NCBI GenBank assembly: GCA_028386065.3
Contig: JAKUCV010001424.1
Span: 1-64,000, forward strand
Direction of reading: 5' to 3'
Source of the DNA: Turnera subulata
Lineage: Eukaryota; Streptophyta; Magnoliopsida; Malpighiales; Passifloraceae
Length of the DNA stretch: 64,000 bases
Positions within the stretch are counted from its first letter, which is position 1, and each line of letters begins with the position of its first letter. Positions 13,471 to 24,767 of this stretch are shown here, piece by piece. Made by a program: the position numbers and the translations under genes. The notes beneath the pieces were generated by a model that saw nothing but the letters and a program-made list of their open reading frames with translations, had not been told where the DNA came from and did no database searches.

Positions 13471-16400
13471 ATTTTTATATTTTCAAAATAAGTTAATCAC
13501 GTGTGAGACTTTTTTCCTCTCAAATATTCAATGCTTTATTAATTGGTCCAAAACCAAGTATGCTCTTTTAAAGTTCTATCAAATTGTTTGTTGATTAGGT
13601 GTATTTCTTTAATATATTGTTACTTATTCCATTTATAAAATAAGTGTCTTTTCTCTCAATTGTTTGTTAGTGTTATAAGGTCAGGTCTGAATATTTTTAT
13701 ACCTTCAACATAGGCTAATCAATTATGGTGATTTTGTTTACCAAGTTTAATGTCGTCTTGTTTTTTATTCCATTAATTCATATAACAATTAATGCTCTTT
13801 TCCAATTATATTAGATCTAAGATCTAATTCTTAGTGTTTGTTAATGGTTAAGAGTAATTCTTTACAACTTTAGATATATATGTATATCTATTCAAAATAG
13901 GCTAACTAATTATGGTTTTTCTCTCTCTAAGAGTTCAGTGTCTTGTTACTGGTTGGTTTGGTGCATGAAAAAGAGTCTCTTCTTATCCAGCAATTGTATC
14001 AGACTAGACTATTTTGTGTTACTGTTTGTTAGTAGTTCAACATAGGCTAACCAATTGAGGTATTAACAAGTCTACTCTTATTCAGTTGTATCATAATGTT
14101 TAGTTGTATCAGAATGTTTGTTAGTTAGTGATTCAGTATAAGGTAACCAATTGTGATATTTCTTTTCCAATTGTGTTATTTGTTCCATTTTGAAAACAAG
14201 CATCTTTTCATGTGTGTTTGAAAACTAGTATGATATTTTTCTATTTATTAGATTGTTTTTTTTTATGAACCTATTTATTAGATTGTTTATCCATACAAAT
14301 ATGTAGATATATGAATTTCTATAGATAAAAAAATGCCACTTGTTTCATTTGGAAAATAATGCTTATATTTTATGTTCTATCGGATCATAGTTAATAGCAT
14401 CACATTGTTTGTTAATAAGTCTACTCTTATTCATTTGTATCAGAATGTTTGTTAGTTAGTGGAATATAAGCTAACCAATTGTGATATTTCTCTTTCCAGA
14501 GTCCAATATCTTGTTATTTGTTTCCACTCTGAAAAGCTGTTTTATCTAATTGTTGTCGGATAGTTCTGTATAAATTTATAACTATAAATTATCTATATCA
14601 TTCAAATAGGCTAACCAATTGTGGTATTTCTCTCTCCAAAGTCTAATCTTGTTATTTGTTTCATTTTGAAAACAAGCATCTTTTCAGTTTAACCAGAGTG
14701 TGTCTGAGAAGTTCTGTATAGATTTATAAATATATATTATTTTACATCCTCAAAATAACTAATCTTGTTATTTGTTCCATTTTGAAAATAAGCATCTTTT
14801 GAGTTTAACCAGAATGTGTCTGAGAAGTTCTGTATAGATTTATAAATATATATCATTTTATATCCTCAAAATAAACTAAACAATTGTGGTGTTTCTCCTT
14901 CTAACATATCACCCAAAAATACTTTACAAATTTATAAATATATATTTTAAAAATCACCAAAATAGGCTTTTTTGAAGGCTTCTCTTTCCAATATCATGTT
15001 AGTTGTACTGTTTGAAAACTAGTACGATATTTTCCTATTTATTAGATTGTTTATCCATACAAATATGTAGATATATGAATTTCTATAGATAAAAAAAAAT
15101 GCCACTTGTTTCATTTGGAAAATAATTCATATATTTTATGTTGTTCTATTGGATCATAGTTAACTGACTGCTTGAAAGCTATTTCCCTCCCATCTTTATC
15201 TCTTGACTTTAATTTTTATACCAACTAATTAGGGTGCTTTATGCTTTTTTTCTAAGTTTATCCAGATAAACATATAATATGGAAAGAACTCTAGCATTAT
15301 ATATTGAAAGGTTCCGAAAGTTACAGTCCGAGACAGAGCGGAAGACCTCACCTAGAAAGCAACTCTTCACTCCTCAATATACTTTGTATTGTTGGTGCAT
15401 AAGTAGAATAGCTAACTCTATAAAACTCCACTAAAGTTTGATTCACATCTAGTTGGGAGTTTCTTCATCTTCAGTTTTTTAATCATCTTTATGACCCACT
15501 AGATTATCGTGGGTTGTGTTTACAAAAATAAAACTTGCTTAAACAATCTGTAGCATGTTTTTCCTTCTCTCACCTGAATAAAATTTTGAAGTGATTGTTT
15601 ATTTATCATAGTAAACATACAAGAGTATAAAATTAATTATTAAGACGGCGTGAAGGCCATTTATGATAAGTAAAACGAGTATGAAGTGAGTAATTTACCT
15701 GCCATTAACAAGTCGAGATGCACCGATCCCATTTATGAATTCATGGACAAAATCTTTCCTTTCCATAGAAAAAGCACCGGTTTCTCCATCAAAATAAGAG
15801 CCGATGGTCTCGAGCAACACCGTAGTCTTAGCCCATGCTAGCCGCTCTTTGGATTTTTCTGGCTCAAAAATGCTGGCTGCAGCTATAAAATAAGCTAAGA
15901 GAAGGGTTCTTCTACCGACTCCATATTCTCTGAGATTATATTCTTCGTACCACCTACATATTTATAATTAGAGCAGTGTCAATAATATATTGGCCATACT
16001 AGGCACAATAGTCAAGTCATTTGTTAGTACTAGTAAATTACTTCTGGAAATTGTCCCATTCAATGCGATGCAGCGCTTGGCAACTGTTGTAGTCTAATTT
16101 TGCAAGCTGGAGATACTCATTGTTGTTCACGTTTGGCATCCTGCAGTGACCCAGAAGAAATAGTTAATTATTTTTACTATGACTAGATAAATTAATATGG
16201 GTTATAACTATCAGCGATAATTTTGTACTTTTGCGCCCCGGAAATAAAAGGAAAAAGGTTCGAACTGAGAAGAAGATTCGGGTTGTTTGAGTCAACTTAG
16301 TACCCATGAACAAGAACAAATTCTGACCACAATAATAAAAAAAAAAAAAAAGAAGAGAAAGAGAAAAACAATCGGGACAAAAAGGGAACAAAAGAGTACA

Positions 16401-19400
16401 CCTGTAAAGGGTCTTGCCAATCCAAACGTCATCCTGGCCCCCATATTGTTCAATGTAGAATCTGGTCTCCACTCGAGGCAGGGTAGCATACCAGGGAACA
16501 TCCAACGCAAATCCCACCTAGTACAATACGTGCCATTCCTTTCGTTTTCAGCTTATATATTCTTATACTAACTTTTGTGCGATATATATGCATCATATAC
16601 ATATCAAAACATAGAGGAAGAGCCAGGTTTTCACTTATTAGCTTTATCTGAACCAACCAGTCAAACACCCCCACCATGCCGCCATAAGTACTAAACCAAA
16701 CCAGGCAATCATCATGTGCTCTCTTGAAATTTCAGTAATTATGTCTTATTTACACCACTGTGCACCCGCATGCCGCAAGTAACCCACTAAAAGCAAATTC
16801 TCATCGGCCTTCAAAGGCCACATGGACATCTAGCAGTGTTATTCTCACACTCTCCTCTTCCCACTTTTTTGTGATAAAAATAGTGTTTTCATAAGGGACA
16901 ATCATATTATGAAAAAATTAGGGTTTGTGAGATTGACCATTAAAATAATCCTAATAATCCTGAAACTGGTTGAGATTTTTGCTTGGACATCTATGATAAG
17001 TCGGCAATCCCCTTCTACTAATTATTATATGGTTCATGTCAAGTTATTATGTGTTTGATAAAGCTAAGCATATAATAATAAGTATCGGGACCTGTCTATT
17101 CCTTTGTTTTTTAAACCATAGGGTCTGTCTATTCTCGTGCGCTGCATATTTACATTCTTTTATTAACAGAACCGTCTGTTTTGTCATCTTATTATCATAC
17201 CGGCGGCGACATTCTAACTACAAGAATAAACACAGCATAAACCTGTCTGTGAGACACTGGGGCAACTCATGGTGGTATATATTTGTGAGTAATAATTAAA
17301 ATTATGCAAAAGAAATTTAGCTAGTAGACTACTTAATTATATGAGGCCCGCCCGGGGTGCAGTATAATATAATAAGATAAGATATACCTCCCCAGGTAAG
17401 TCCTTCATTATGATCCATTTATCTACGAGCTCATTCGCTGCCTGTTTCTCTCTCAGGAATTTGGATGAGAATTGCTTTCCATCCTCAAGGACTTCCTCTC
17501 CAGGAAACAAGAGCTGGGTGGCTCTAAAGAGGTTGAACATTCCAGTAACAGCCTGGGTTGATTGCCCTGCAAAGCACACGAACTTGCCGTCTCTCACAAA
17601 GTGCTTGAATACATCTGCGAAATGAATAAATAATTAAGAAGAGGTCAAACAAATTAGTTATAAAAGAATTTATGAACATGTATATGAATGGTTCTAATAA
17701 CTTCTTAAATGTCTTCGTGGGGGAGTTATATACGTACCAGGAGAAACATCGTAGCCATGTAACCTAAGTAGCCTAAATCCCATGGCGGTGTCATCAAGGT
17801 CATGGACCACAGAGTTTCTTGCCCAGCAGATTCCAGTTTTTGTCCAGTATCTGAAAAGTTACTACCATTCAGATAAAAAGGAAATGCCGCCTGATTTTTT
17901 TTCTTAATCAGTTTGTAATGCTCTGCAAGAATTATTTTTCCCCCAAGTACTTTTATTGATCACACCTGTGAATATAATTAACGCATTCTTCAATCTCTGC
18001 TTGGAAATATCTTGAGATTCCTAGACGCTGTAGGCGATCCACAACCCAGATGTGCTCGAATAAGTCCACCGGATAAACGTTTGGAACTGATCAACAAATG
18101 ATAAATTACAGCAGACTTAATTAGTACACAAAATAAAGCATTTTGGAAGTAAGAGTAATTATATAAAATATTTGCACTTTTTAATTACCTCCCCCTCCGA
18201 ATCTTTGAACCACCTTATTTAGATATTGCAAGCAATTTTCATCATTAGTTTGCATGAGAGAGAAGGCAGTGGAGGATGGAGAGAAAAGGAATGACCCATC
18301 TTTGCACTGCAATTTTAGAAGCTTTTCCCAGTTCAGGCCTGGCATCCCTTCTAAGCTGTGAAGTAGTGTTGTGGGCACGTTGTGCATTATCTCCTTTGGT
18401 ATCCTGCCTCACCCACATAATAATTGCGTTACATTCATGTAAAGAGAAGGGGGAGGGGACCTATTTGTGCATTAAAATAGTAAAAAACTTCCAGAAGACG
18501 TGGTTCCTTTAGTTCGTTTATCGTATGTAAAATAGAGGAAAGCAAGAAAACACAATCATGGCTCAAGTTTCTGAGAATATACTTTGTCAGCTTTAGATCT
18601 CTCCTGGCATAAATCTCCCGCAGGATCCGACTGTCATCAGGAACTTCAAGCTCTAATTTCCGAGCTAGCTCTAGAAGTGAAGGAAAAGCAACTTCAAAGC
18701 CAATAGGCATGTGCTCAGGATTCTCATCTTCAAGCTTGCATAAGTTCTCCTTGAAAAATGACATTCCTGGTATACGCATCATAAAGCACACGATCAGTTT
18801 AAGGGGAGAATTAATTCATGCCATGCTAGAAATGGATAAGTAGTAGTAATAGCTTTGTTCTATGTTAATATAGTACCTTTTTCACATTTGTCCGGATGTA
18901 GATTCCATGATTTCAAAGCGATAACACAAGCTAATGTATTAATTAACCGGTCATGTGCCTCAAATATATCACCATCGCCCCATGAACCATCCGGGAGCTG
19001 ATTGTTAGCAATCCATCTAAGGCTAGACGGGAATTGAGGAGTACCATTACCCTCCAAATCTTCGACCAAAGCAACCCATGCGGTGTCATAGGCCGAGATG
19101 CTTATCTCTCCATCCTCCATGGATCCCAACATTGATTTAATGCTTTTGACATATTCGATAATATCATTTGAAACCGAAACCTTTACATAAAACAAAGTGA
19201 TGATTAAGCATATATATACTCAATAGATTGCAACCAAAACACCAAAAAGGGGAAAAAAAAAAGTGCAAACCACACCTTAAGACCTTCCTCTGTTGTTTCA
19301 TCTCCAACAATCTCGTATGGCCAACTTATCACTGGCAGACCATTCTGTTGATGGAGCAAATCTACAGGTTCTGCAAACACATGCTTTTAATGAGTACTCA

Positions 19401-20703
19401 GTGCATGCTTCTAATTTACTCTGCAAATTGTAGGAATAGAAGGGCACAGGCGTGATATATACCTTGAGAGCGAGGGTTGGATATAGCGTTGCATCTTCTG
19501 CGAAAACCCAACCTAACTTGTTTGTCTTTATCCCCGCAAAACCAAAAACCTGCAAAGTAACTATGACCTTTAATGGATTTCTTTGCTTTGTAAAACCAAA
19601 AGAAGGAAAGCAACAGTAACGCCTTCTACCATGGTAATAATTAGAATGTTACTTTCGAGATGATATAATAAATCCAATTAATTAATTAAGTTCTGTGTTA
19701 GGTGATGAATAAAACTAATGGAAAAGATGATGACGGAAACCCTCAAGTGCACATACATAGTGCTTTCTATTAGTAATTAGATAACAAAATTTGGTATAGA
19801 AAAAACTGCCTCGTACCAATATTGGTAATGGTTTTGGGTCAGACATATATATATATAACCCAATTAGGATTATAAAAGTAGGATTCTTAAACAAATAAAA
19901 TATTTAATAGTTTTGGTAATCTGATCTGTCATATAATGACTGTCCCAAATATGAAGCAAGAAAGACAACACAAAAGTTGATAAGCGCCAACTTAATGATT
20001 TCAATAAGACGGTACACGAAGAAGAAACTCCAGTGGAAATGGTGAGTCGCTCTTGTCTGGATCAATAAGCATCACATTTCGCTCTCCAAAACCCAGAACC
20101 GTCCATAATAATCACAATACTGATTACTACTGTGTGGGTGCTTTCTCTTAACTCAGACACGCATAGCAGAAGCATGATGAGAAGAAGATTCCACCAAAAA
20201 AAAAAAGTAAAAACAAAGCTTGAAAACCATAAGAACTGATAGTGGTTTGGCATGCATCCCATCTTACATCAAAAGCTTAGCATAAGATGGGAACACACAT
20301 ATACCCACCACTCTTCCATGATTTATCCATGGATACATAAATGGAATATGTAAAAAGAGAATAAAAAACAAATGAAGAAGAAGAAGAAGAAGAGGGGGAG
20401 AGAAAGAGGATGAATACAAGCCAAGCAGTGCTGTATATAGATGCATGGCGAGATTTCGCTTTGCGTTACTCTCTCCAACATGAAAAGAATTGGAAATGGA
20501 ACAGAAAAGGGAGACTACTTAACAAAAAACCAAGCAAAGGAAGGAATTGGGAATCAGGAGGGCTGCTCGGGGCATCACTACTCACCAGGCAAAAGTAGAG
20601 GAAGTTGGTGGTGGTGATGAAAAGTTGGAATAACTGAAGATGATGGTGGGGTGGTGGGTACCGAAGAAAAGAGGTGACTAATGTGAGGATACTGAGAAGA
20701 CAT
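10551..20703 (-). CDS. CPS: ent-copalyl diphosphate synthase, plastid (class II diterpene cyclase)
   Basis: Fifteen exons on the minus strand join in frame to 832 aa: 20703-20586, 19549-19463, 19370-19276, 19180-18877, 18766-18583, 18403-18189, 18086-17966, 17850-17738, 17614-17388, 16517-16402, 16140-16042, 15953-15699, 12506-12380, 11998-11801 and 10790-10551. All introns are GT-AG. The Ser/Thr/His-rich N-terminus fits a plastid transit peptide. [11 protein letters not shown] lies at 128-138. The class II acid motif is DLDD (392-395) in [18 protein letters not shown]. The LHS (277-279) and PNV (336-338) motifs, whose His278 and Asn337 form the base dyad of ent-CPS, are both present. [13 protein letters not shown] follows downstream. 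No class I DDxxD motif is seen, so it is not a bifunctional enzyme. It should convert GGPP to ent-CPP for gibberellins. Intron 12 is 3.2 kb and repeat-filled. Confidence 0.96.
11342..11361. mobile_element. 20-bp micro-insertion with 13-bp target duplication (CPS intron 14)
   Basis: A short segment (A, seven T, then GTCC, A run, GG) lies between two exact copies of AGGAAACGTATCT at 11329-11341 and 11362-11374. It looks like a minimal retroposed tail. A second, more diverged case may lie just upstream (about 11248-11297, repeat AAGACTAT..AGTTC around GATCAAAAAG). Confidence 0.55.
13432..13468. repeat. (TA)n microsatellite
   Basis: An uninterrupted run of TA dinucleotides of about 37 bp within CPS intron 12. 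Confidence 0.95.
14222..15175. repeat. Pair of direct repeats of about 160 bp in CPS intron 12
   Basis: Copies at about 14222-14400 and 15013-15175 share GAAAACTAGTA.GATATTTT, TTATCCATACAAATATGTAG, ATGCCACTTGTTTCATTTGG and GGATCATAGTTAA in the same order. The first copy is longer because of the micro-insertion at 14256-14270. Confidence 0.85.
14256..14270. mobile_element. 15-bp micro-insertion with 15-bp target duplication
   Basis: Nine T plus ATGAAC sit between two exact copies of CTATTTATTAGATTG (14241-14255 and 14271-14285). The sister repeat near 15037 has a single CTATTTATTAGATTG with no insert, so the empty site is visible in the same intron. Confidence 0.8.
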
Positions 20704-21481
20704 GATGGGTCTGTGTTGTGTGTTTGTGTGTTTGTGGATTGTGGGTGTATTTCACTCACTACTTCTTAGGTCTACAGCAAATTAAGATGGAAGGGTAGGG
20801 GAAAGAAGGCAAATATTTAAAAGAGCAAAGAGGGAAGGAAGCGGACAGAATCGACCTCCCAAGAGATTCCCGCTAATAGGTGCATGGGATCACACCAAAG
20901 GACAAAGCCAGAAAATGAGGGCACTGCCGTCCTTTTCCTCTCCTCTGTCTCTATCTGTTCCTTCCTCCCCTGCCTCCCTTACTAGTTACTAGTGTCCCTC
21001 CTCACTCCTCACAGTCTCTTAATTAACTCCCCCTCTCTACTGTGCTGTGCCTCCTTAATTTATCTATCCCCACTTCCTTCTCTTCTAATATTTTTTTTTT
21101 TCCTCTTTAGTCTTACAGCATCAGCTCCTCCTCTTTAATAATCTATTTATAGCTCTAGTCATATCATCCCCCCCTGTCCCATCGTTTTAGGAAAAAATAT
21201 TTCTAACAAAAATTATATCCTGAATTATTGTGTGCCAAAAACTTAAAACCACAGCTTGAGTGGGGCCACTGTTAATTAATCTTTCTTTCTTTCCTTTAAT
21301 TAACCATCCATTTATAACAGCAAAAATCTTGTTGATGGATTACACTCTGTACGTATTCCGGAGCGTTACTTGGTGATCATTTTTTCCTTTTTAACAATAA
21401 ATCGTAGATTTCCTTGTTCTTAGATTCGTTCTTATCCTGTAAGCACCCTTTCGAGGCGAAACAGTTGTACTTTCCTTAGAA
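20704..21481 (-). promoter_or_regulatory. 5' flank of the CPS gene
   Basis: This holds the leader and promoter of the minus-strand CPS gene. An AT-rich TTTTAAATATTTGC stretch around 20808-20821 (minus strand) is a possible TATA region about 110 bp upstream of the ATG. Pyrimidine-rich tracts cover 20930-21120. No specific regulator site can be assigned. Confidence 0.35.
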
Positions 21482-21721
21482 GTGCCAAAACCTAAAGTCT
21501 TACACTGTACAGGTACGTGCTCCTGCCTTCTAAACTTGGGCATTGGCCCTTAATCCCATGGAAGGGAGACTAGGTTAGTCCCCTCCCCTCTACTGTCCTT
21601 CTTACCAGACGTGCCAAAACCTTAAGTGTTACACTGTACAGCTACGTGCTCCTGTGCCTTCTAAACTTGGGCATTGGCCCTTAATCGCAGGGAAGGGAGA
21701 CTAGGTTACTCCCCTCCCCTC
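21482..21721. repeat. Tandem duplication of about 110 bp upstream of CPS
   Basis: Copies at 21482-21590 and 21611-21721 (offset 129 bp) share GTGCCAAAACCT, TTACACTGTACAG, TACGTGCTCCTG, CTTCTAAACTTGGGCATTGG and GAAGGGAGACTAGGTTA with few differences. It lies about 0.8-1.0 kb upstream of the CPS start codon. Confidence 0.9.
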
Positions 21722-22960
21722 CTCCCTGAAGAAAGCAATTAATGTATCACTTGCAAAATTTCTATATACTCGTATACTTGTTTGTATACTCCAAAATCAG
21801 CCGTTTGTCAGAAAATTTTGAATTGAGTGAGATATTAAGGAGACATAGGGGGCCACAAGGAACTGCCGTCATATATGCAAAGTCATGCTATATTCAGCTT
21901 GATCCCAAAAATAGAATTTAAAATCTCATTTCTATCTCCTGCCAGTTGTTACATAGTAAAGAAAAACGAAAGAAATTGAACGTAAAAATTGTAACCTTAA
22001 CCCGTCAAGTCAATATTCTTCTTCATTTCATTCTTTTAGTCATTCTTCTTTTCACACAGATCTTTTAAGTGATATTTTTTGTTCGCTACATTGAACAGCG
22101 AGTGACCAACGGCATTACCGGATCCGACCTGTTGATAAGCCGAACGGACGGTGTCGCACATCCTGGACCGGATTTTGGTGTTTTAAGTTTTCTAAACTAA
22201 GTTATCTAGAAAGACATATTAAATTCTACACTACTGTGCGATAAAAATATAAATTGGATAAAAATAACTTCTTGATGATTTGATTGTGATCCCTATACAA
22301 GAAAGCGAATGGCCTTAAATAGGCACACAAATTATTCAACAGATAAGCTAGTCTAAATTACAAGATTTAAATTCATAATCCGCCTTCTGCCTTCCAAATC
22401 TGCAATGATCAGATATAGACCTTTTAAAAAGACCATCCAAAATCCTCTTCAAACTCATAAACCTCCTGATCAATATCCATCTGCAAGACTTTGAAATCCA
22501 AAATCCCCCAAAAGGTCTCCAGAACTAATTTCGAAAAAGAGTCTCCCAAGGACCAGGGAAATCAACCACAAACCTTATAAGTCCAGGGAGATCACCTGGT
22601 CCATCCACAGACTTATCACTCGGCCCATCCACAGACCATTTGATTCACGGACAAATTAGTCCAGAAGGCCAATACCAATCTACACTTATACTGGTCTTCC
22701 ACAATTTTCCAAGCTGTAATGACCGAAAGTGGGCCCAAAAGACAGGCCTTCTAGTGGGACCCACCTACGAGCTTATTAACCTAGAAAGCCGATACCTACC
22801 TTATCCCAACTAGTCCATGAGCCAAGGACAACTTATCCTAAATGTCTAGATGACCCCGAGCCAATCTTCCTTGACAATTTTACCAAAAATAGCCTCCATA
22901 ATGACCACGCAAACCTTTGACCCACAGGGAGACTACCCCGAACCATGAGAGAGACTAGTC
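21722..22960. other. Gene-free region, possible retroelement remains
   Basis: No coding signal. Stretches near 22090-22180 and 22560-22900 are locally GC-richer and resemble decayed retroelement sequence, but no ends, LTRs or domains can be shown. Confidence 0.3.
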
Positions 22961-23103
22961 ATAACAGCCACCTGTGGGCCCACAAAGCAATCAGGGAGAC
23001 TACTATGACAACCTTCGGTCCAACTAGAACTACCAGAGAGATTAATGATAACAGCCACCCGTGGGCCCACAAAGCAATCAGGGAGACTACTATGACAACC
23101 TTC
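22961..23103. repeat. Two 56-bp direct repeats with a GGGCCC palindrome
   Basis: 22961-23016 and 23048-23103 (period 87 bp) share ATAACAGCCACC, the perfect palindrome TGTGGGCCCACA (second copy CGTGGGCCCACA) and AAAGCAATCAGGGAGACTAC. GGGAGACT and related words recur outside both copies (22926-23150), suggesting an older array. Confidence 0.85.
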
Positions 23104-23432
23104 AGGGAGACTGCCGCAGAAACTAGAAAAATCAGAGAGACTGCAACTAGTGAGACCACAACAACCGGCCAACTCCAATATAAGCCCACGATTTTGATTT
23201 GGTACAAACATTTTCTTTTTACTATCTTACGGATCTCTAACTCTCTCTTCTTATGCTAATCGTGTGTTGTTATTGAAGAATTCGAACAATAATTACATGT
23301 AAGGGCTAGTTCGGCCATAGACTAATTAATGAGCAACAACTCTGTGAATAAGGAAAGAAAACGGCTAGGAAAAGGAGTACACCATGGGAAAGTAATGCAT
23401 TTGTAACAAGAACTGGCATATAAGATTAGAGG

Positions 23433-23648
23433 ATTAACGACACTTCATGGATTCAAGCCTTGCAGCCAAATTTTCCTTTTACTGACACACTGAAGAATTG
23501 GCATGGATTGAAGCGGCATTTTCACTTAGTGGCTCATGGCATGTAGCTGTAATTTCCGTTATTGTAGTGTTACATTATATGTATTCATACTGTAGTCTAT
23601 TCCTTTTTAAATATAAATAATAAATAAAATCTCGTTTGCATCAAAAAA
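23433..23648 (+). mobile_element. 216-bp retroposon, probably a 5'-truncated LINE
   Basis: Flanked by exact 15-bp repeats ATATAAGATTAGAGG at 23418-23432 and 23649-23663. It ends AATAAAATCTCGTTTGCATC plus an A run, like 3' ends of plant L1-type LINEs. Copies B and C of the surrounding segment lack it. Confidence 0.85.
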
Positions 23649-23710
23649 ATATAAGATTAGAGGAAACTTTAGATCAAACATGTTTGTAACTTTTAAACTA
23701 TATAGCATTT

Positions 23711-23724
23711 ATCAATCAAAAAAA
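23711..23724 (+). mobile_element. 14-bp micro-insertion (ATCAATC plus A run)
   Basis: It is bounded by TATATAGCATTT (ending 23710) and TATATATGGCATTT (ending 23737), a near-perfect duplication. The sister segments near 27650 and 28385 have a single corresponding ATATAG block and no insert. Confidence 0.55.
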
Positions 23725-24263
23725 TATATATGGCATTTCACAATTCATTATGGTCAAACGAAAGCAGCGCTGGAAACTTTAGATGATTTTTAGAGGAAAT
23801 GAAAGAGGATTTGGTCAATTACTTATTTGGCAAGTTGCGGGTAGCAGTTCTGACCCATAGAAGTGTAAATGATATATTTAAACTTCAATTGAATATTTGC
23901 TGCCATGTACAAAAAAAAGGAACATTTGATGGAAATTGATAGGAGTATATGCAAGACTAATAAGCACAACCGGTTATATGCATTTTACCCACTCTTAACT
24001 TTTTTAGAAAACAAATTGATATCTCAATTTTTAAAAAATCAAATTTTACTATCTCAAGTTTATTCTTTCAAACTTTTAATACATTGGATTGAACCGAGAT
24101 TCAACCGGTTTATTAATGGAAAGTGTCGAATGCCGACGTAACTTTTATCAAGGTTGTTCAAATCGTTTTCTAATTTTTAAAAATGACAAAAGAAAATTCA
24201 CCCTCACTTCATCTTTACTCTATCCCTTCCTCATCCTCCTATTCTTCCTTCACTATGGGTTCT

Positions 24264-24767
24264 TAGACCTGGCATCACTGGTATTGACACGACGACCCGA
24301 CACAAATTTAGCAGGTCAGGTGCGGGTTGACCCGCCAACCCGATGGGTACCTGTTTATGACCCGATTATATTTAGGGTATAGATAGTTTACTGATTTAAT
24401 GCAAGACTAATTTAATATTTAAGGTTAAAGTTACTAAAATTATATAAAAATATTTTTATAAATGCTTTAAAATATCATTAAATTAGAATTTATAATTATA
24501 TTTAATATATGAGAAAGTCTAATTATATGCCTATTTGCTTAAAAAATACAACGACTTGTGCAATATAGAAAAATTTCAAACAGATTTTTAGGATTGATAG
24601 ACTTAATAGATAACTTGCGGGTCAACCCGAACCCGACATGATAATAAATAAGTTGGACACGATACAACACGATTATTAAATGGGTTAGGTCGGGTTGAAG
24701 AATCGGAACCCGTTTACCTGTTCAATCCAACACGAACTCGACACGATAACACGAATTGCCAGGTCTA
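24264..24767. mobile_element. Non-autonomous hAT-type DNA transposon, 504 bp
   Basis: Perfect 11-bp terminal inverted repeats TAGACCTGGCA...TGCCAGGTCTA are flanked by the exact 8-bp duplication TGGGTTCT (24256-24263 and 24768-24775). An 8-bp duplication is the hAT hallmark. The subterminal regions are rich in ACCCG and CACGA words in both orientations, as often seen for transposase binding. There is no transposase frame. Confidence 0.88.

Larger units (their letters stand above)
13170..15000. repeat. Degenerate tandem minisatellite in CPS intron 12
   Basis: A long unit recurs with drift. It runs: GGCTAACCAATTGTGG, then TTTCTCTCTCCAAAGTC, TCTTGTTATTTGTT, CATTTTGAAAACAAGCATC, an AGAAGTTCTGTATAG block and a TATAAATATATA block. 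Anchors of the CTAACCAATT word lie near 13313, 13713, 13902, 14045, 14142, 14471, 14611 and 14872. Two well-preserved units start at 14643 and 14759 (period about 116 bp). Other spacings vary, as in an old, partly deleted array. Confidence 0.8.
23323..23965. repeat. Copy A of a three-copy local segment
   Basis: It shares ordered blocks with copies at 27505-28240 and 28241-28690: GAGCAACAACTCTGTGAA, GTAATGCATTT, AGAGGAAACTTTAGAT.AAACA, GGCAAGTTG and CCATGTAC..AAA.GGAACATTTG. Insertions at 23433-23648 and 23711-23724 interrupt it. No protein or known element is recognised in it. Confidence 0.8.

Noticed and set aside
16287..16571. Plus-strand open frame over CPS exon 10
   Set aside because: Lysine-rich translation of an A run and the antisense of the CPS exon.
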